A program made the translations under genes and the position numbers. Below the pieces are notes generated by a model that saw nothing but the letters and a program-made list of their open reading frames with translations, was not told where the DNA came from and searched no databases. From Staphylococcus intermedius NCTC 11048 (lineage in GTDB: Bacteria > Bacillota > Bacilli > Staphylococcales > Staphylococcaceae): a stretch of 63,682 nucleotides of DNA. The stretch is taken from the NCBI RefSeq assembly GCF_002902385.1, contig NZ_PPQH01000017.1:1-63682 (forward strand), written 5' to 3'. Numbering within the stretch: position 1 is the stretch's first letter; the number at the start of each line of letters is the position of its first letter. Shown here in pieces: positions 47,706 to 58,266 of the stretch.

Positions 47706-49400
47706 ATGAGTAAAGCGTACGATAAAATGTATGACTATATCATTATCGGTGGCGGTAGTGCGGGGTCAGTTTTAGGTGCACGTTTAAGCGAAGACAAAGA
47801 TAAAAAGGTATTGGTCCTTGAAGCGGGACGTAGTGATTACCCATGGGACTTATTAATTCAAATGCCTGCCGCGCTCATGTATCCATCTGGCAATCGTTTT
47901 TATGATTGGAAATACGAAACTGACGGTGAACCGCATATGGGTGGCCGTAAAGTGTTCCATACACGTGGGAAAGTACTCGGTGGTTCAAGCTCAATTAACG
48001 GTATGATTTATCAACGTGGGAACCCATTAGACTATGAAAAATGGGGTCAACCAGAAGGCATGGACACGTGGGATTACGCACACTGTCTGCCATACTTCAA
48101 ACGTTTAGAAACAACATTTGGCGCAGATGCGGATGATCCGATTCGTGGTTTAAACGGCCCAATCAAATTACGTCGTGGTCCAGCTGACAACCCATTATTC
48201 CACGCCTTTTTCGATGCCGCTGTAGAAGCAGGTTATAGAAAAACAAAAGATGTGAATGGGTTCCGTCAAGAAGGTTTTGGACCATTTGATAGCCAAATTC
48301 ATAACGGTCGTCGTGTATCGGCTTCACGTGCGTATTTACGTCCAGCCATGAAACGACCTAATTTAACAGTAAAAACACGTGCATTTGTAGAAAAGCTGCA
48401 TTTCGACGGTAACACAGTGACAGGTGTGACATACAAACGTAACGGCCGTTTACACAAAGTGCTTGCAAAAGAAGTGATTTTATCTGGTGGCGCGTTCAAT
48501 ACACCACAATTATTACAACTGTCAGGGATTGGTGATTCGGAACATTTACGTTCACTCGGTATCGAACCGCGTATTCATTTACCAGGTGTGGGTGAAAACT
48601 TTGAAGACCATTTAGAAGTCTACATTCAACATACATGTAAAGAGCCTGTCTCAATGCAACCAAGTTTAAACAAACTCAAAATGCCGTTCATCGGTTTAGA
48701 ATGGCTCACACGCCGTACAGGTGCAGCGGCAAGTAACCACTTTGAAGGTGGCGGCTTCGTACGCTCAAACGATAAAGTGGATTATCCAAACTTAATGTTC
48801 CATTTCTTACCATTAGCTGTACGTTACGATGGTCAAAAAGCAGAAACGGCGCATGGTTATCAAGTGCACGTGGGTCCAATGTACTCTAACTCACGCGGTA
48901 GTTTAAAAATTACGTCAACGAATCCGTATGTGAAACCGAAATTCGTGTTTAACTACTTATCAACAGAAGAAGATAAGCGCGAATGGGTTGAAGCCATTCG
49001 TGTCGCACGTAACATTTTAAAACAACCTGCATTAGACAAATTTAACGGTGGCGAAATTTCACCGGGGCCAAGTGTACAAACGGATGAAGAAATTTTAGAT
49101 TGGGTACGTCGTGATGCCGAAACAGCCCTACACCCATCATGTAGTGCGAAAATGGGTCCAGCGAGTGATCCAATGGCAGTGGTAGATCCATTAACAATGA
49201 AAGTTCATGGTATGGAAAACTTACGTGTTGTGGATGCATCCGTTATGCCAACAACGACAAATGGTAATATTCATTCACCGGTCTTGATGCTTGCGGAAAA
49301 AGCAGCTGACATTATTCGCGGTAGACAACCATTAGAACCTGAATATGTGGATTATTATGTTCATGGTAAGAGTCATCCAGATGCAGGTGCGATTGATTAA
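47706..49400 (+). CDS. cudB: Choline dehydrogenase
   Basis: This 564-residue flavoprotein of the GMC oxidoreductase family oxidises choline to betaine aldehyde. The N-terminal FAD motif is [18 protein letters not shown] (about 12-29), the GMC signature [15 protein letters not shown] is near residue 90, and the C-terminal HPSCSAKMG and [19 protein letters not shown] carry active-site His and Asn/His positions. GGAGG precedes the ATG. It completes the two-step choline-to-betaine route with cudA, and its product helps survival at high salt. The synonym is betA. Confidence 0.93.
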   Translation: MSKAYDKMYDYIIIGGGSAGSVLGARLSEDKDKKVLVLEAGRSDYPWDLLIQMPAALMYPSGNRFYDWKYETDGEPHMGGRKVFHTRGKVLGGSSSINGMIYQRGNPLDYEKWGQPEGMDTWDYAHCLPYFKRLETTFGADADDPIRGLNGPIKLRRGPADNPLFHAFFDAAVEAGYRKTKDVNGFRQEGFGPFDSQIHNGRRVSASRAYLRPAMKRPNLTVKTRAFVEKLHFDGNTVTGVTYKRNGRLHKVLAKEVILSGGAFNTPQLLQLSGIGDSEHLRSLGIEPRIHLPGVGENFEDHLEVYIQHTCKEPVSMQPSLNKLKMPFIGLEWLTRRTGAAASNHFEGGGFVRSNDKVDYPNLMFHFLPLAVRYDGQKAETAHGYQVHVGPMYSNSRGSLKITSTNPYVKPKFVFNYLSTEEDKREWVEAIRVARNILKQPALDKFNGGEISPGPSVQTDEEILDWVRRDAETALHPSCSAKMGPASDPMAVVDPLTMKVHGMENLRVVDASVMPTTTNGNIHSPVLMLAEKAADIIRGRQPLEPEYVDYYVHGKSHPDAGAID

Positions 49401-49414
49401 GAAATGATACGAAT

Positions 49415-49468
49415 AGCGATTGATTTTGAGATTGTTGCGACGATTTCAAGATCAGTCGCTTTTTTATT
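49415..49468 (+). terminator. cudB terminator
   Basis: AGCGA/TCGCT with internal GAT/ATC and TTGA/TCAA pairing forms a long imperfect hairpin followed by TTTTTTATTT. Confidence 0.75.
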
Positions 49469-49484
49469 TGAGCACTGAAAATGG

Positions 49485-49640
49485 AGTGGAGCAGTGGGTG
49501 ATTGCTTAGGTTTCTTGAATGACTTAGATTGCCACCTTGGTCTCCATTTCCTAGGGGATGATGTCAACTCAATTTGGCTTGATTGAAATCTCACACTTGA
49601 TAGAAGCCAAATTGCTTTTTAGAATAACCTTTCCATGACG
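49485..49640. repeat. Intergenic repeat copy R5 (partial)
   Basis: The stem CAATTTGGCTTGATTG and AGAAGCCAAATTG matches the central palindrome of copy R2. Flanks CTCCATTTCCTAGGGGATGA are degraded. Non-coding. Confidence 0.6.
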
Positions 49641-49688
49641 TTTAAATTTCAATCGCTTATACTAACGCTTCTGATACAGAAAAGTGGT

Positions 49689-49717
49689 TGACTTGAAAAT
49701 GCCTCATGTGTATAATA
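49689..49717 (+). promoter_or_regulatory. argF promoter
   Basis: TTGACT at 49689-49694 and TATAAT at 49712-49717 have an ideal 17-base spacer. An ATG with AAAGGTG upstream follows at 49754. No arginine-repressor box was recognised. Confidence 0.75.
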
Positions 49718-49815
49718 ATGCAGTATAAAGAATAAATAATCATAAAAGGTGTGATGAAGATGGGACGTATACAACAACTTTAAAACAACTGAAGGCTTTT
49801 AAAGGAAAAAGTTTA

Positions 49816-50790
49816 TTGAAAACAAAGGACTTTGATGCTGAAGCTTTAATGACGTTAATTGATTTTTCGATGGAATTAAAACATAAGAAGCAGCATCACT
49901 TGCCACATCCATTTTTGAAAGGGAAAAACATTGCGCTTATTTTTGAAAAGCCCTCTACACGAACGAGAGCAGCATTTAGTGTAGCGGCGCATGATTTAGG
50001 TGCACATGTGGATTACTATGAAAAAGGGGACATTCATCTAGGGGTCAAAGAATCGATTGCCGATACAGCGCAAGTTTTCGGTCGTATGTATGATGGTATC
50101 GAGTTTCGTGGCTACCACCAATCAGATGTAGAACAGTTAAGTCAACATTCGGGTGTGCCTGTGTGGAATGGTTTAACGAATGAATGGCATCCGACACAAA
50201 TGATTGCAGACTTTATGACCATCAAAGAACATTTTGGTACATTAGAAAATTGTACATTAACGTATGTCGGTGATGCGTCAAACAATGTGGCACATGATTT
50301 ACTTGTGACTGGGGCGATATTAGGCGTCAATGTTCATATCGCTGCACCAGAAAAGTTACAACCACATCCTGAAGTTCAAGCCATTGCCCAACATTATGCA
50401 CAACAATCAGGCGCGAATATCATGATTACTGACAATGTCCAACAAGCTGTCTATCATACGGATGTGCTCTATACAGACGTCTGGGTGTCGATGGGAACAG
50501 ATGAAAGCGAGTGGGGCACACGCATCGAAAACATGTTGCCTTATCAAATTAATGACACACTTCTTGCTCAGGCAGACAACCCAGACCTCATTGTCATGCA
50601 CTGTTTACCAGCATTTCACAATTTAGAAACGACGACGAGCCAAAAACTTTATGACCAATTCGGATTAGAAGCGTTAGAAATGACGGATGAAGTTTTCAAC
50701 GGTCCAAATTCCGTCGTCTTTGAACAAGCAGAAAACCGTTTGCACGCCATCAAAGCCATCATGGCCGCAACACTCGGCGACCTGTTTTAA
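49816..50790 (+). CDS. argF: Ornithine carbamoyltransferase, 5' end probably frameshifted
   Basis: This enzyme joins ornithine and carbamoyl phosphate to citrulline. The open frame from a TTG at 49816 gives 324 residues. The carbamoyl-phosphate loop is STRTRAAF, with HPTQ, the MHCLPAFHN ornithine/catalytic loop and VSMGTDE present. The usual N-terminal element (FKGKSLLKTKDF) starts upstream in the same frame but has no start codon. The well-placed ATG at 49754 is one base out of frame and hits a stop at 49781. One extra T in the TTT at 49779-49781 would restore a protein of about 346 residues. Alternatively the TTG, with AAAGGA nine bases ahead, is a real start. Confidence 0.85.
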   Translation: MKTKDFDAEALMTLIDFSMELKHKKQHHLPHPFLKGKNIALIFEKPSTRTRAAFSVAAHDLGAHVDYYEKGDIHLGVKESIADTAQVFGRMYDGIEFRGYHQSDVEQLSQHSGVPVWNGLTNEWHPTQMIADFMTIKEHFGTLENCTLTYVGDASNNVAHDLLVTGAILGVNVHIAAPEKLQPHPEVQAIAQHYAQQSGANIMITDNVQQAVYHTDVLYTDVWVSMGTDESEWGTRIENMLPYQINDTLLAQADNPDLIVMHCLPAFHNLETTTSQKLYDQFGLEALEMTDEVFNGPNSVVFEQAENRLHAIKAIMAATLGDLF

Positions 50791-50805
50791 ATAAAAGCAA
50801 CAATA

Positions 50806-50850
50806 AAAACCCATTCCAATGTATTGAACTGCATTGGAGTGGGTTTTAAT
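50806..50850. terminator. argF terminator
   Basis: AAAACCCATTCCAATG at 50806-50821 pairs with CATTGGAGTGGGTTTT at 50832-50847 (one G-T wobble). It can work in both directions. Confidence 0.85.
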
Positions 50851-50928
50851 CGTATATAACAAGATATGGATGCGTGGCGGATATTTGTACTTTTTGCCTT
50901 CATTCAAGATGGCAAGACTCTTAGGAAA

Positions 50929-51016
50929 AGGGGGAATCTGATGTTTTTATATTGTGACCTTGATGTGATAGCAACATGAGCTCGGAAGTGCAGCGCATCA
51001 AGGTTGAGTATAAGCA
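50929..51016. other. Inverted repeat downstream of the his operon
   Basis: ACCTTGATG and CATCAAGGT pair across a loop of about 30 bases just after the last his stop. There is no T tract on the minus strand, so it is not a standard terminator but may stabilise the mRNA end. Confidence 0.35.
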
Positions 51017-51020
51017 CATC

Positions 51021-51650
51021 CTACCATTCCTCAATGTCTTGGCGTTCACCTTTAAAATTATTGCGCTTCTCATGCCGTTCTCCCAACAATGCTTCAACTT
51101 CCGCAAACGTCACATCTTGCGCTTGCAATAACACGAACAAGTGATACAACACATCTGCACTTTCTGCAATAAGCTCATCACGATCATCTTTCATCGTCGC
51201 TATCACAACTTCAAAAGCTTCTTCACCAAATTTCTTCGTGATTTTCTCTTTACCTTCATTGAGTAAGTACTGTGTATACGAGCCACTCTCTGCTTCCTGT
51301 GCTCGCGAAGCAACCGTTTCTTCTAGTTGTTGTACTTTAAAGCCGCTTTCTGTTCCAAAACAACTTTGCGCACCCGTATGGCATGTGGGGCCCATCGGTT
51401 CTACAAACAGCAATAATGTATCTTGATCGCAATCTAAATACATCTCTTTCACTTTTTGAATGTGTCCAGACGATTCGCCTTTTTTCCATAGGCGACCTTT
51501 GGAGCGAGAATAAAACCAAGCGACATCTTCCTCAACCGTTTTTTGGAACGCATCTTCATTCATATAACCTAACATCAACACTTGTTTTGTATCGGCATCT
51601 TGTAAAATGACAGGGAGTAATCCTTTTGAAAAATCTGGTTTTAAGGCCAT
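51021..51650 (-). CDS. hisI: Phosphoribosyl-AMP cyclohydrolase / phosphoribosyl-ATP pyrophosphatase
   Basis: This 209-residue bifunctional HisIE catalyses steps two and three of histidine synthesis. The N-terminal cyclohydrolase (about 1-105) shows WFYSRSKGRLWKKGESSGH and DCDQDTLL, with Cys residues for zinc. The C-terminal pyrophosphatase (about 115-209) shows EEAFEVVIA and ADVLYHLFVLL. GGAGGTG precedes the ATG and the gene overlaps hisF by ten bases. It is the last gene of the operon. Confidence 0.95.
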   Translation of the reverse strand: MALKPDFSKGLLPVILQDADTKQVLMLGYMNEDAFQKTVEEDVAWFYSRSKGRLWKKGESSGHIQKVKEMYLDCDQDTLLLFVEPMGPTCHTGAQSCFGTESGFKVQQLEETVASRAQEAESGSYTQYLLNEGKEKITKKFGEEAFEVVIATMKDDRDELIAESADVLYHLFVLLQAQDVTFAEVEALLGERHEKRNNFKGERQDIEEW

Positions 51651-52405
51651 CTGACAGGCACACCTCCATTTTCGAGTTCTTGTTTAATTTCGTGTACAGT
51701 CGTTTCTTTGTCGTGTAAAATGCTCGCCGCAAGTCCCGCTGAAACAGGGGTTTGCGTGAAAAGTTCAGTAAAGTGACGTGCATTGCCACCACCACCCGAC
51801 GCAATAATGGGAATATTGACACGTTCAGCGATGCCATTTAAATGTTTAAGGTCAAAGCCCTGTTTCATCCCATCAAAATCCATGCTTGTGACGAGGAGTT
51901 CTCCTGCACCGAGGGATTCGACTTCTTGGACCCAGTCATACACCCGTTTGTCCGTACGTTTTTTACCGCCGTGTGTACAGCAGAAATAATCATCCAACTC
52001 TGAGTCATATTGACTGTCAATCGCGATACAGATGCATTGTCGTCCAAACTTTTCGCTCGCTTGACGAATCAGTTCAGGATTATTGAGCGCTGCCGAATTC
52101 AGTGACACTTTATCTGCACCATGTTTTAACAAATCAGAAATATCATCGATTGAAGCAATACCGCCCCCAACCGTTAAAGGGATAAACAGCTGTTCGGCAG
52201 TTTGTTGGATAATATCTAACGTTAAAGCATGGCCTCGCTCTGTTTTGGAAATATCTAAAAAGACGAGTTCATCCGCACCGGCTTCATTATAGTACATGGC
52301 TAAATCAACGGGGTCACCGATGTCTCTTAACCCTTTAAATTGAATGCCTTTCACGACACGACCATCTTTAACATCGAGGCAAGGAATAATGCGTTTTTTA
52401 ATCAA
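51641..52405 (-). CDS. hisF: Imidazole glycerol phosphate synthase, cyclase subunit
   Basis: This 254-residue beta/alpha barrel, with ammonia from HisH, turns PRFAR into imidazole glycerol phosphate and AICAR. Catalytic Asp residues sit in [14 protein letters not shown] and [13 protein letters not shown], and the phosphate loops are GGGI and ASGGGGN. The start is a TTG with GGGAGGG six bases ahead; its TTGA overlaps the hisA stop, which argues for translational coupling. Confidence 0.95.
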   Translation of the reverse strand: MIKKRIIPCLDVKDGRVVKGIQFKGLRDIGDPVDLAMYYNEAGADELVFLDISKTERGHALTLDIIQQTAEQLFIPLTVGGGIASIDDISDLLKHGADKVSLNSAALNNPELIRQASEKFGRQCICIAIDSQYDSELDDYFCCTHGGKKRTDKRVYDWVQEVESLGAGELLVTSMDFDGMKQGFDLKHLNGIAERVNIPIIASGGGGNARHFTELFTQTPVSAGLAASILHDKETTVHEIKQELENGGVPVRWP

Positions 52406-53106
52406 CTTAATCCCTCCCAGAATGCACTTTGGTTCGCTGCTTTACCCACAATTGCTGCAGTGATACCTGAAGCTTCAAGTTTTTCAAGGTCTTGTCGATC
52501 GCGAATGCCTCCTGATGCGATAACAGGTAAGGACGTCGCTTGAGCAAGTTGTGCCGTGATTTCAAAGTTCGGTCCTGCTAATTTACCATCTTTTGAAATA
52601 TCTGTATAAATGATGCCCCCTAAAGGTAAATCTTCAATTTTTGCGACATATTCAAATAAGTCTAACGCGGCGTCTTCTGTCCAACCATTAATTTTAATGG
52701 CTGTTCGATACGCATCGACGGACACATAAATTTTCCCGGGAAATAACTGACTCATTTCAGCCAACCACGCGGTATTCGTAATCGCTTGCGTGCCGACAAT
52801 ACAGTAGTCAACGCCGGAGTCAAAATAGCGGCGAAGTGTTGCCTCATCCCGAATCCCGCCACCGACTTCAATGGGTTTGTCACTCGCTTGAATGAGTTGT
52901 TGAATATAATCCATTTCAATCGCGCGTTGAGCTTTTGCGCCAATCAGGTCAATAATGTGAATACGGTCGACACTTTCGAACTGATTATAAAATTGAATAC
53001 TCTCTTCTGCACTTCTTGTCATCGCTTCAGAAGTGTTGTAGTCACCTTCAGTCAGGCGTACACTTTTGCCTTCAATTAAGTCAATAGCGGGCCAAATTTT
53101 AATCAT
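52402..53106 (-). CDS. hisA: ProFAR isomerase
   Basis: This 234-residue beta/alpha barrel isomerises ProFAR to PRFAR in step four of histidine synthesis. Key features: [14 protein letters not shown] with the general base Asp8, YTDISKDG with the second catalytic Asp, and phosphate sites GGGIRD and ASGGIRD. It overlaps hisH by eight bases and hisF by four. Confidence 0.95.
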   Translation of the reverse strand: MIKIWPAIDLIEGKSVRLTEGDYNTSEAMTRSAEESIQFYNQFESVDRIHIIDLIGAKAQRAIEMDYIQQLIQASDKPIEVGGGIRDEATLRRYFDSGVDYCIVGTQAITNTAWLAEMSQLFPGKIYVSVDAYRTAIKINGWTEDAALDLFEYVAKIEDLPLGGIIYTDISKDGKLAGPNFEITAQLAQATSLPVIASGGIRDRQDLEKLEASGITAAIVGKAANQSAFWEGLS

Positions 53107-53674
53107 GTTGCCATCCTCCTTTTAATGCTTGTGCTAATATGTCCAAGCCGTAATCACCGCTTTTTTCTGGGTGAAATTGAATGCCGATATACTGACCGCG
53201 TTGGACGATACCTGGAATTTGTGTACCGTAATCTGTATATGCGACGACATCTTCGTTCATCGGTGCTTGGTACGTGTGCACATAATAGACATCTTTATCT
53301 AAGCCAGGGACGTCACTTTTTAACTGATTCCAACCGAGGTGCGGCACAGTGTAAGGCGTCTCAATAGCGCGCACATGGCCTTCAAAAAAGCCGAGTCCTG
53401 GGACATGACCTTCTTCGCTAAAGGCATAGAGTAGTTGCATCCCGAGACAAATGCCGATGATGGGCTTCTGTTGACTTTTAAGTAATGGTGCAAGTTCATA
53501 ACGATCAATGGCTTGCATGGCGTCTTTAAAATGACCGACACCAGGTAAAATGAGTTGATCGGCACGTTCAATGACTTCTGGATCACGGGAGACGACGACA
53601 TCATACCCGAGATGTTGCACGGCGCGTTGGACATTTAAAATATTACCTAAACCGTAATCTACAATAACAATCAT
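53099..53674 (-). CDS. hisH: Imidazole glycerol phosphate synthase, glutaminase subunit
   Basis: This 191-residue class I glutamine amidotransferase supplies ammonia to HisF. The nucleophile Cys is in [10 protein letters not shown] (about residue 77), and the His and Glu of the triad are in QFHPEKSG near the C-terminus. The start is [17 protein letters not shown]. It overlaps hisB by four bases. Confidence 0.95.
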   Translation of the reverse strand: MIVIVDYGLGNILNVQRAVQHLGYDVVVSRDPEVIERADQLILPGVGHFKDAMQAIDRYELAPLLKSQQKPIIGICLGMQLLYAFSEEGHVPGLGFFEGHVRAIETPYTVPHLGWNQLKSDVPGLDKDVYYVHTYQAPMNEDVVAYTDYGTQIPGIVQRGQYIGIQFHPEKSGDYGLDILAQALKGGWQHD

Positions 53675-54252
53675 GATTCAATCACACCTTTAGATGAAGG
53701 AATGCGTGCTTCTTCTGATGGACGCAACGCTTGTTTTAAGGCGCGAGCGAATGCTTTGAATATCGCTTCAATCTCGTGATGTGTATTGCCTTGGTGCAGT
53801 AAATCGATGTGTACAGTAAGGCGGGCATTAATGACGAACGCTCTGAAAAACTCTTCTACCAATTCTGTATCAAATTGACCGACTTTTTCTTTACTGAATT
53901 GCGCATTAAAGTTTAAATATGGACGCCCACTAATATCGACAACGGCACGTGCTAAAGTTTCATCCATAGGCAAATATTGTTGGCCATAACGTTCGAAATG
54001 CTTTTTATCGCGCGTCAATTGTAACAACAGTTGACCGAGGACAATGTCGATATCTTCCGTCGTATGGTGGTCATCTACCCATGTATCGCCATCAACGTCA
54101 ATATTTAAGTGAAGGCCGCTGTGAAAGCTAAAAAGTGTCAACATATGGTCTAAAAAGCCGACACCCGTATCAATATGGCTTGATTCTTGAGATTCTGAAA
54201 GTTCAATCGCAATTTTTGTTTCTTTCGTTTCACGGTTAATTTGATATGTCAT
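53671..54252 (-). CDS. hisB: Imidazoleglycerol-phosphate dehydratase
   Basis: This 193-residue single-function HisB catalyses removal of water from imidazole glycerol phosphate. Manganese-binding His clusters occur in GFLDHMLTLFSFHSG, DDHHTTEDIDI and the later GNTHHEIEAIFKA. The start is MTYQINRE at 54252, with GGAGTG upstream; the longer frame lacks a ribosome site. It has no histidinol-phosphatase domain. It overlaps hisC by 17 bases. Confidence 0.93.
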   Translation of the reverse strand: MTYQINRETKETKIAIELSESQESSHIDTGVGFLDHMLTLFSFHSGLHLNIDVDGDTWVDDHHTTEDIDIVLGQLLLQLTRDKKHFERYGQQYLPMDETLARAVVDISGRPYLNFNAQFSKEKVGQFDTELVEEFFRAFVINARLTVHIDLLHQGNTHHEIEAIFKAFARALKQALRPSEEARIPSSKGVIES

Positions 54253-55249
54253 TTTGTTCACTCCATTCTTTGACGACTTGTTCAAAGCGGTCTAGCTGTG
54301 CATCTGTCGCAATCGAATAACGGACAAAGCCTGCCATCACTGCTTCAGACGGATCATTGTAAAAACGAGGAAGAAAGCCGTGCTGTTCCACATAACGCCC
54401 GAGTGCCATTGCTTGAGGTCCAGCAGTTAACACAAAGTTTGTCTCACTCGGATAAATCGTCATATGTGGGCTGGCATATTGTTGTAAAATAGCTTTCAAA
54501 CGTGTGCTCAAATGACGTTGTTGTGCAACAAATGCTTCTGTATCTGCTTGGTTTTCGAATAATTGAATACCGACTGCCATTGTGAGTGCACTGAGTGGGT
54601 ATGGGTGTTCAATTTGACGAACGTGTTGAATCGTCTTTTCAGTGCTGATTAATACACCGAGTCGTAAGCCCGCCATCGCATAAGCTTTTGACAAGGTACG
54701 CATGACCAAAATGTGATCTTCTAACGCAATATCGAGTGGTGTCGAAAAATCAATATATGCTTCATCAATGACGAGATACCCCCCGAGTTGTTTCATACGA
54801 TCGGCAATGGCCGTCAAATAACGTTCATCAAAACGGTGACCTGTTGGATTGTGCGGATTGCTTAAAATGAAGAAACTCGGTTGAATCACTTCAATCTTCT
54901 CCAATACGTTTTCAAGTGGAAAAGATAATTCTGGTGTAGCGTCCACAAATTGAATGTCACGGTTCACTTGGCGCGCATAATCTTGATACATGAAAAAGTC
55001 GGGATTGAGCGTTAAACATGGACCATCTGGCATGATGAGCATGAGCTTTTGAATGAGTTCATCAGAGCCATTCCCGCAAGTGATTTGTGCAGGTGTAAAG
55101 GTGTCACCATAATAATGTGCATACGCAGTCAAGAAGCGGTCATATGCCTCGTCAGGGTAGTGGTGATAGTCACACTGTTCAATCAGTGCTGCGAGTGTCT
55201 CTGTCGATAGTGGCTTAATCGGACTTTCATTTTTGTTCATGCGAATCAT
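54236..55249 (-). CDS. hisC: Histidinol-phosphate aminotransferase
   Basis: This 337-residue class I/II PLP enzyme transfers an amino group from glutamate to imidazole acetol phosphate. It shows NPHNPTG, VIDEAYIDF and the PLP-binding Lys in LSKAYAMAGLRLG. The ATG at 55249 has GAGGTG six bases before; its ATGA overlaps the hisD stop. Lengths near 350 are usual, so the protein is complete. Confidence 0.93.
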   Translation of the reverse strand: MIRMNKNESPIKPLSTETLAALIEQCDYHHYPDEAYDRFLTAYAHYYGDTFTPAQITCGNGSDELIQKLMLIMPDGPCLTLNPDFFMYQDYARQVNRDIQFVDATPELSFPLENVLEKIEVIQPSFFILSNPHNPTGHRFDERYLTAIADRMKQLGGYLVIDEAYIDFSTPLDIALEDHILVMRTLSKAYAMAGLRLGVLISTEKTIQHVRQIEHPYPLSALTMAVGIQLFENQADTEAFVAQQRHLSTRLKAILQQYASPHMTIYPSETNFVLTAGPQAMALGRYVEQHGFLPRFYNDPSEAVMAGFVRYSIATDAQLDRFEQVVKEWSEQNDISN

Positions 55250-56505
55250 ACGTCGTCACCTCTTTGTCTGATTTCTAATGATTTTTGGTGGTGATACAGT
55301 TGTTCATCTTGAGCAATACGTGCGGCATCTCGATATGTCTTTTCATATGTTGATTGTGATAAGTGGATGACCGTATGTTTTGTTAAAAAGTCATTCACTG
55401 ATAAGCCGTGTTGAAAGCGTGCTGTCCGTTGTGTAGGTAACACATGGCTAGGTCCTGCAATATAGTCCCCAATCGCTTCAGGTGCATATCCGCCTAGGAA
55501 AAGACTGCCAACGTAATAAATGTGTGGTAAATAATCTTCTGGTTGTGCCGTTTGAATCGACGCGTGTTCGGGTGCGATGGTATTCATCACACGACAACTG
55601 TCTTCAAAGTCAGTCGCGTGAATGAGATAGTGATGTTCTGTTAAACTGACCTTTAAAATGTCATATCGTGGTGCATCTTTAAGAAATTCTTGAATCCGTG
55701 TTTCTAAACTTTCAAGCAATGCCAAATCTGTTGAAATAACAAAAGTACGTGCCATTTCATCATGTTCTGCTTGGGCAAAGACATCATAGACAATCGCATC
55801 TAAATCACACGTGTCATCAATGATCAATGCAATTTCACTCGGTCCTGCGATTTGGTCGATACCGACTTCTCCGTACAATGCTTTTTTCGCATAAGCCACA
55901 TATTGATTACCTGGGCCGACAATTTTGTCCACTTTTGGAATCGTTTCTGTGCCATAAGCAAGTGCTGCGATACTTTGGGCACCACCCACTTGGTACACAT
56001 GATCAACGCCCACGATATGACAGGCTGCGAGTACACTTGATGCAATACCATTCGGTTGTGGTGGTGTTACGACACTGATATTTTTCACGCCCGCGACTTT
56101 CGCAAGTGTCGCCGTCATCAGTACAGTGGAAGGGTAACTCGCTTTTCCGCCTGGCACATAGATACCGACACGTTCAATCGGATGATACACTTCATAAAGT
56201 TCAGGTGTCGCATATTGGTTTTCGTATTTAATCTGTGTTTGATAATCACGAATTCTTTGGAAACTATGTTCGAGTGCGTGACGTAAATCTTCATCTATAT
56301 GATAATATGCTGCTTCGATGTCAGCTTGTGGCACTTCCAACGTCTCCACAGTCACACCATCAAACTGTTCATTGTAATCCAATAATGCGCGGTCACCTTC
56401 ACGTTGCACACGGTCGCAAATGGCTGTGACTTGTGCGTGGATTTCTGGATTAAATGTTTCCGTCGTTTCAAATTGTTGTAAAAATGTTTGGCTATTAACG
56501 ATCAA
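55246..56505 (-). CDS. hisD: Histidinol dehydrogenase
   Basis: This 419-residue zinc enzyme oxidises histidinol to histidine in two NAD-dependent steps. It shows [14 protein letters not shown], the [12 protein letters not shown] segment, the signature [10 protein letters not shown] and the catalytic Glu-His pair in [13 protein letters not shown] start with AGGAGTG is used. It overlaps hisG by 11 bases and hisC by four. Confidence 0.95.
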   Translation of the reverse strand: MIVNSQTFLQQFETTETFNPEIHAQVTAICDRVQREGDRALLDYNEQFDGVTVETLEVPQADIEAAYYHIDEDLRHALEHSFQRIRDYQTQIKYENQYATPELYEVYHPIERVGIYVPGGKASYPSTVLMTATLAKVAGVKNISVVTPPQPNGIASSVLAACHIVGVDHVYQVGGAQSIAALAYGTETIPKVDKIVGPGNQYVAYAKKALYGEVGIDQIAGPSEIALIIDDTCDLDAIVYDVFAQAEHDEMARTFVISTDLALLESLETRIQEFLKDAPRYDILKVSLTEHHYLIHATDFEDSCRVMNTIAPEHASIQTAQPEDYLPHIYYVGSLFLGGYAPEAIGDYIAGPSHVLPTQRTARFQHGLSVNDFLTKHTVIHLSQSTYEKTYRDAARIAQDEQLYHHQKSLEIRQRGDDV

Positions 56506-57109
56506 TGAGCGACACTCCTAACATGTGTATAAATGCATCAATTTCTGATGATTGTGTGAAAAAACTTTGACGATTCGTAATCAATTGCGCTTGAATATCC
56601 GCAATATGTTCTTTTTCGACGAGTCCATTCGAACGTAATGTTGTCCCCGTTTGAACGATGTCAACAATGCCGTCGACCATGCCAATCACACAGGCAAGTT
56701 CAATGGAGCCGGATAATTCAATCAGTTCAACATCACGACCGGTTGCTTTAAAATAATCTCCTGCCGTTTTCGGAAAAGAGGTCGCCACTTTACGGTAATC
56801 CGTCGTCTCGTCGAACGCTGCGACTGAAAAGTGACATTGGCCAAAAGGAAGCGCAAGCAGTTGGTTGACGTCGTATGGTGCTTCGTTAAGAATGTCACTC
56901 CCTGTAATCCCAATATCTGCAATACCTTGTTCGACATAGATAGGGACGTCATTGCCTTTAACGAATAAAAAATGGAAAGGTGGTACTTTTATTTGAAGTT
57001 GACGGTCTCTAGATTTCAATTGTGTCGCCAAATCGTTTTGACCGTGTGATTCCAAATAAGCGATAAAACTTTTTAGTAGGCGACCTTTAGCTAATGCGAT
57101 TGTAAGCAC
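56495..57109 (-). CDS. hisG: ATP phosphoribosyltransferase, short catalytic subunit
   Basis: This 204-residue enzyme makes phosphoribosyl-ATP from ATP and PRPP, the first committed step. It is the short form lacking the C-terminal regulatory domain, so it needs HisZ. The start is [14 protein letters not shown], with the PRPP-binding element [16 protein letters not shown]. The start is a GTG with GAGGAGG seven bases ahead. The gene lies 15 bases after hisZ. Confidence 0.95.
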   Translation of the reverse strand: MLTIALAKGRLLKSFIAYLESHGQNDLATQLKSRDRQLQIKVPPFHFLFVKGNDVPIYVEQGIADIGITGSDILNEAPYDVNQLLALPFGQCHFSVAAFDETTDYRKVATSFPKTAGDYFKATGRDVELIELSGSIELACVIGMVDGIVDIVQTGTTLRSNGLVEKEHIADIQAQLITNRQSFFTQSSEIDAFIHMLGVSLIDR

Positions 57110-57124
57110 AGTGATTCCTCCTCG

Positions 57125-57934
57125 TTATAAAGTTAACCCTAAACCGAAACCCTCTAGTGGGCCGTTGTAATAGCCGCCTGATAACGTTCGACCGCTGTTT
57201 TTAAGGTGTGCATGAATAAATGTCTCCTTATAGTAAGAACGCGGTGGCTGAGGGGTAATATCAAGATGAATCATGTCGATGTGAAGGGATTTGAAATACG
57301 TCTGCCAACGATTCAAACTGCGAATGATGACATGATCGTGTGGATAAAGTGTATTTAAAAGTTCGAGCTGTTGATGTGTCGGTGTGAGCAATAGCTGTAC
57401 GAGTGGATGACTGATGCCGAGTTCGGATTTAAGTGCCGAAATATTCCGCTGTTCCACCCATGTGAGTAACTGATCACGTTCAACTTGATGCTCGAGCAAT
57501 AAATCGATGAGCTGATAATGTCCAATCACAACATATTGAATTTCATCTTGTAAGTGTTGCTTGATAAATTGTTGGAACGTCTCAAAAGCATGGTACATTT
57601 CTTGAATATGTGGTCGATAGCATTCCACGCCGAGTTGTGTTTGTACTTGTTGATGACGCACAATCGGTCCGGTATAAGCGACCGCAGAATGATTGAGTTG
57701 ATAATGTTGATAATAGCGCACGAGTTGATCAGTAAAATCATTGCGTAAAGCAAATAGTGTATCGTCGGCTTGCCACACGCTGCGCTCTTTCATTTGTTTT
57801 AAATCGTCAGGAGAAAGTTCATCCCATACGAGTGTTTCGATAAAAGCAGTTTCAATCGGTTCAAAATCATTGGCTGCGGCTAACTTTAAAAAGTCAATTT
57901 CATATTGTTTATTTTGTATGAAAGGTTGTACCAT
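57125..57934 (-). CDS. hisZ: ATP phosphoribosyltransferase regulatory subunit
   Basis: This 269-residue catalytically dead relative of histidyl-tRNA synthetase binds short HisG and confers histidine feedback control. Remnants of class II synthetase motifs are seen near the N-terminus, and the histidine-binding end GRTLSGGYYNGPLEGFGLG is well kept. It is shorter than the common form of 320-390 residues, as in other staphylococci. It is the first gene of the operon, with GAGGG before the ATG. Confidence 0.85.
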   Translation of the reverse strand: MVQPFIQNKQYEIDFLKLAAANDFEPIETAFIETLVWDELSPDDLKQMKERSVWQADDTLFALRNDFTDQLVRYYQHYQLNHSAVAYTGPIVRHQQVQTQLGVECYRPHIQEMYHAFETFQQFIKQHLQDEIQYVVIGHYQLIDLLLEHQVERDQLLTWVEQRNISALKSELGISHPLVQLLLTPTHQQLELLNTLYPHDHVIIRSLNRWQTYFKSLHIDMIHLDITPQPPRSYYKETFIHAHLKNSGRTLSGGYYNGPLEGFGLGLTL

Positions 57935-57990
57935 AAAAGACCCTCACTTTCGTTCTCTACCAAGTTAAAGTATTTAAATAGAATATGACA

Positions 57991-58019
57991 ATGGTAGCAC
58001 AGAGATTTTCAGATTTCAA
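57991..58019 (-). promoter_or_regulatory. his operon promoter
   Basis: On the minus strand TTGAAA (complement of 58014-58019) and TACCAT (complement of 57991-57996) have a 17-base spacer, with TG one base before the -10 (extended -10). No T-box or attenuator leader of His codons could be seen before hisZ. Confidence 0.65.
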
Positions 58020-58266
58020 CACATTTTTCTGAATATTTCAGTTATAGTTACTGATGAATTTTTTGATTGTGATATTAGCTGCTCTCAAAATTGTTCGATT
58101 TGATCGTGGATGCAGCTCGTGATATAGCGGTTCAAGTGGTTGTAGGCATGTCTTAAATTGAATTCGATTTGATTGGCATCGACTCGAAATAAAAAAATCG
58201 TATTTTGAAGCATCTAATTGTATAATTGAGTTGGTCAAGAAATTATATAAATAAGGAGCGTTTCGT

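Noticed and set aside
50929..51016. Terminator for the his operon
   Set aside because: The stem is good but the loop is long and no T run follows on the minus strand, so it is listed only as an inverted repeat.
57935..58030. T-box or His-leader attenuator before hisZ
   Set aside because: No specifier loop, T-box sequence or run of His codons is visible in the short leader.
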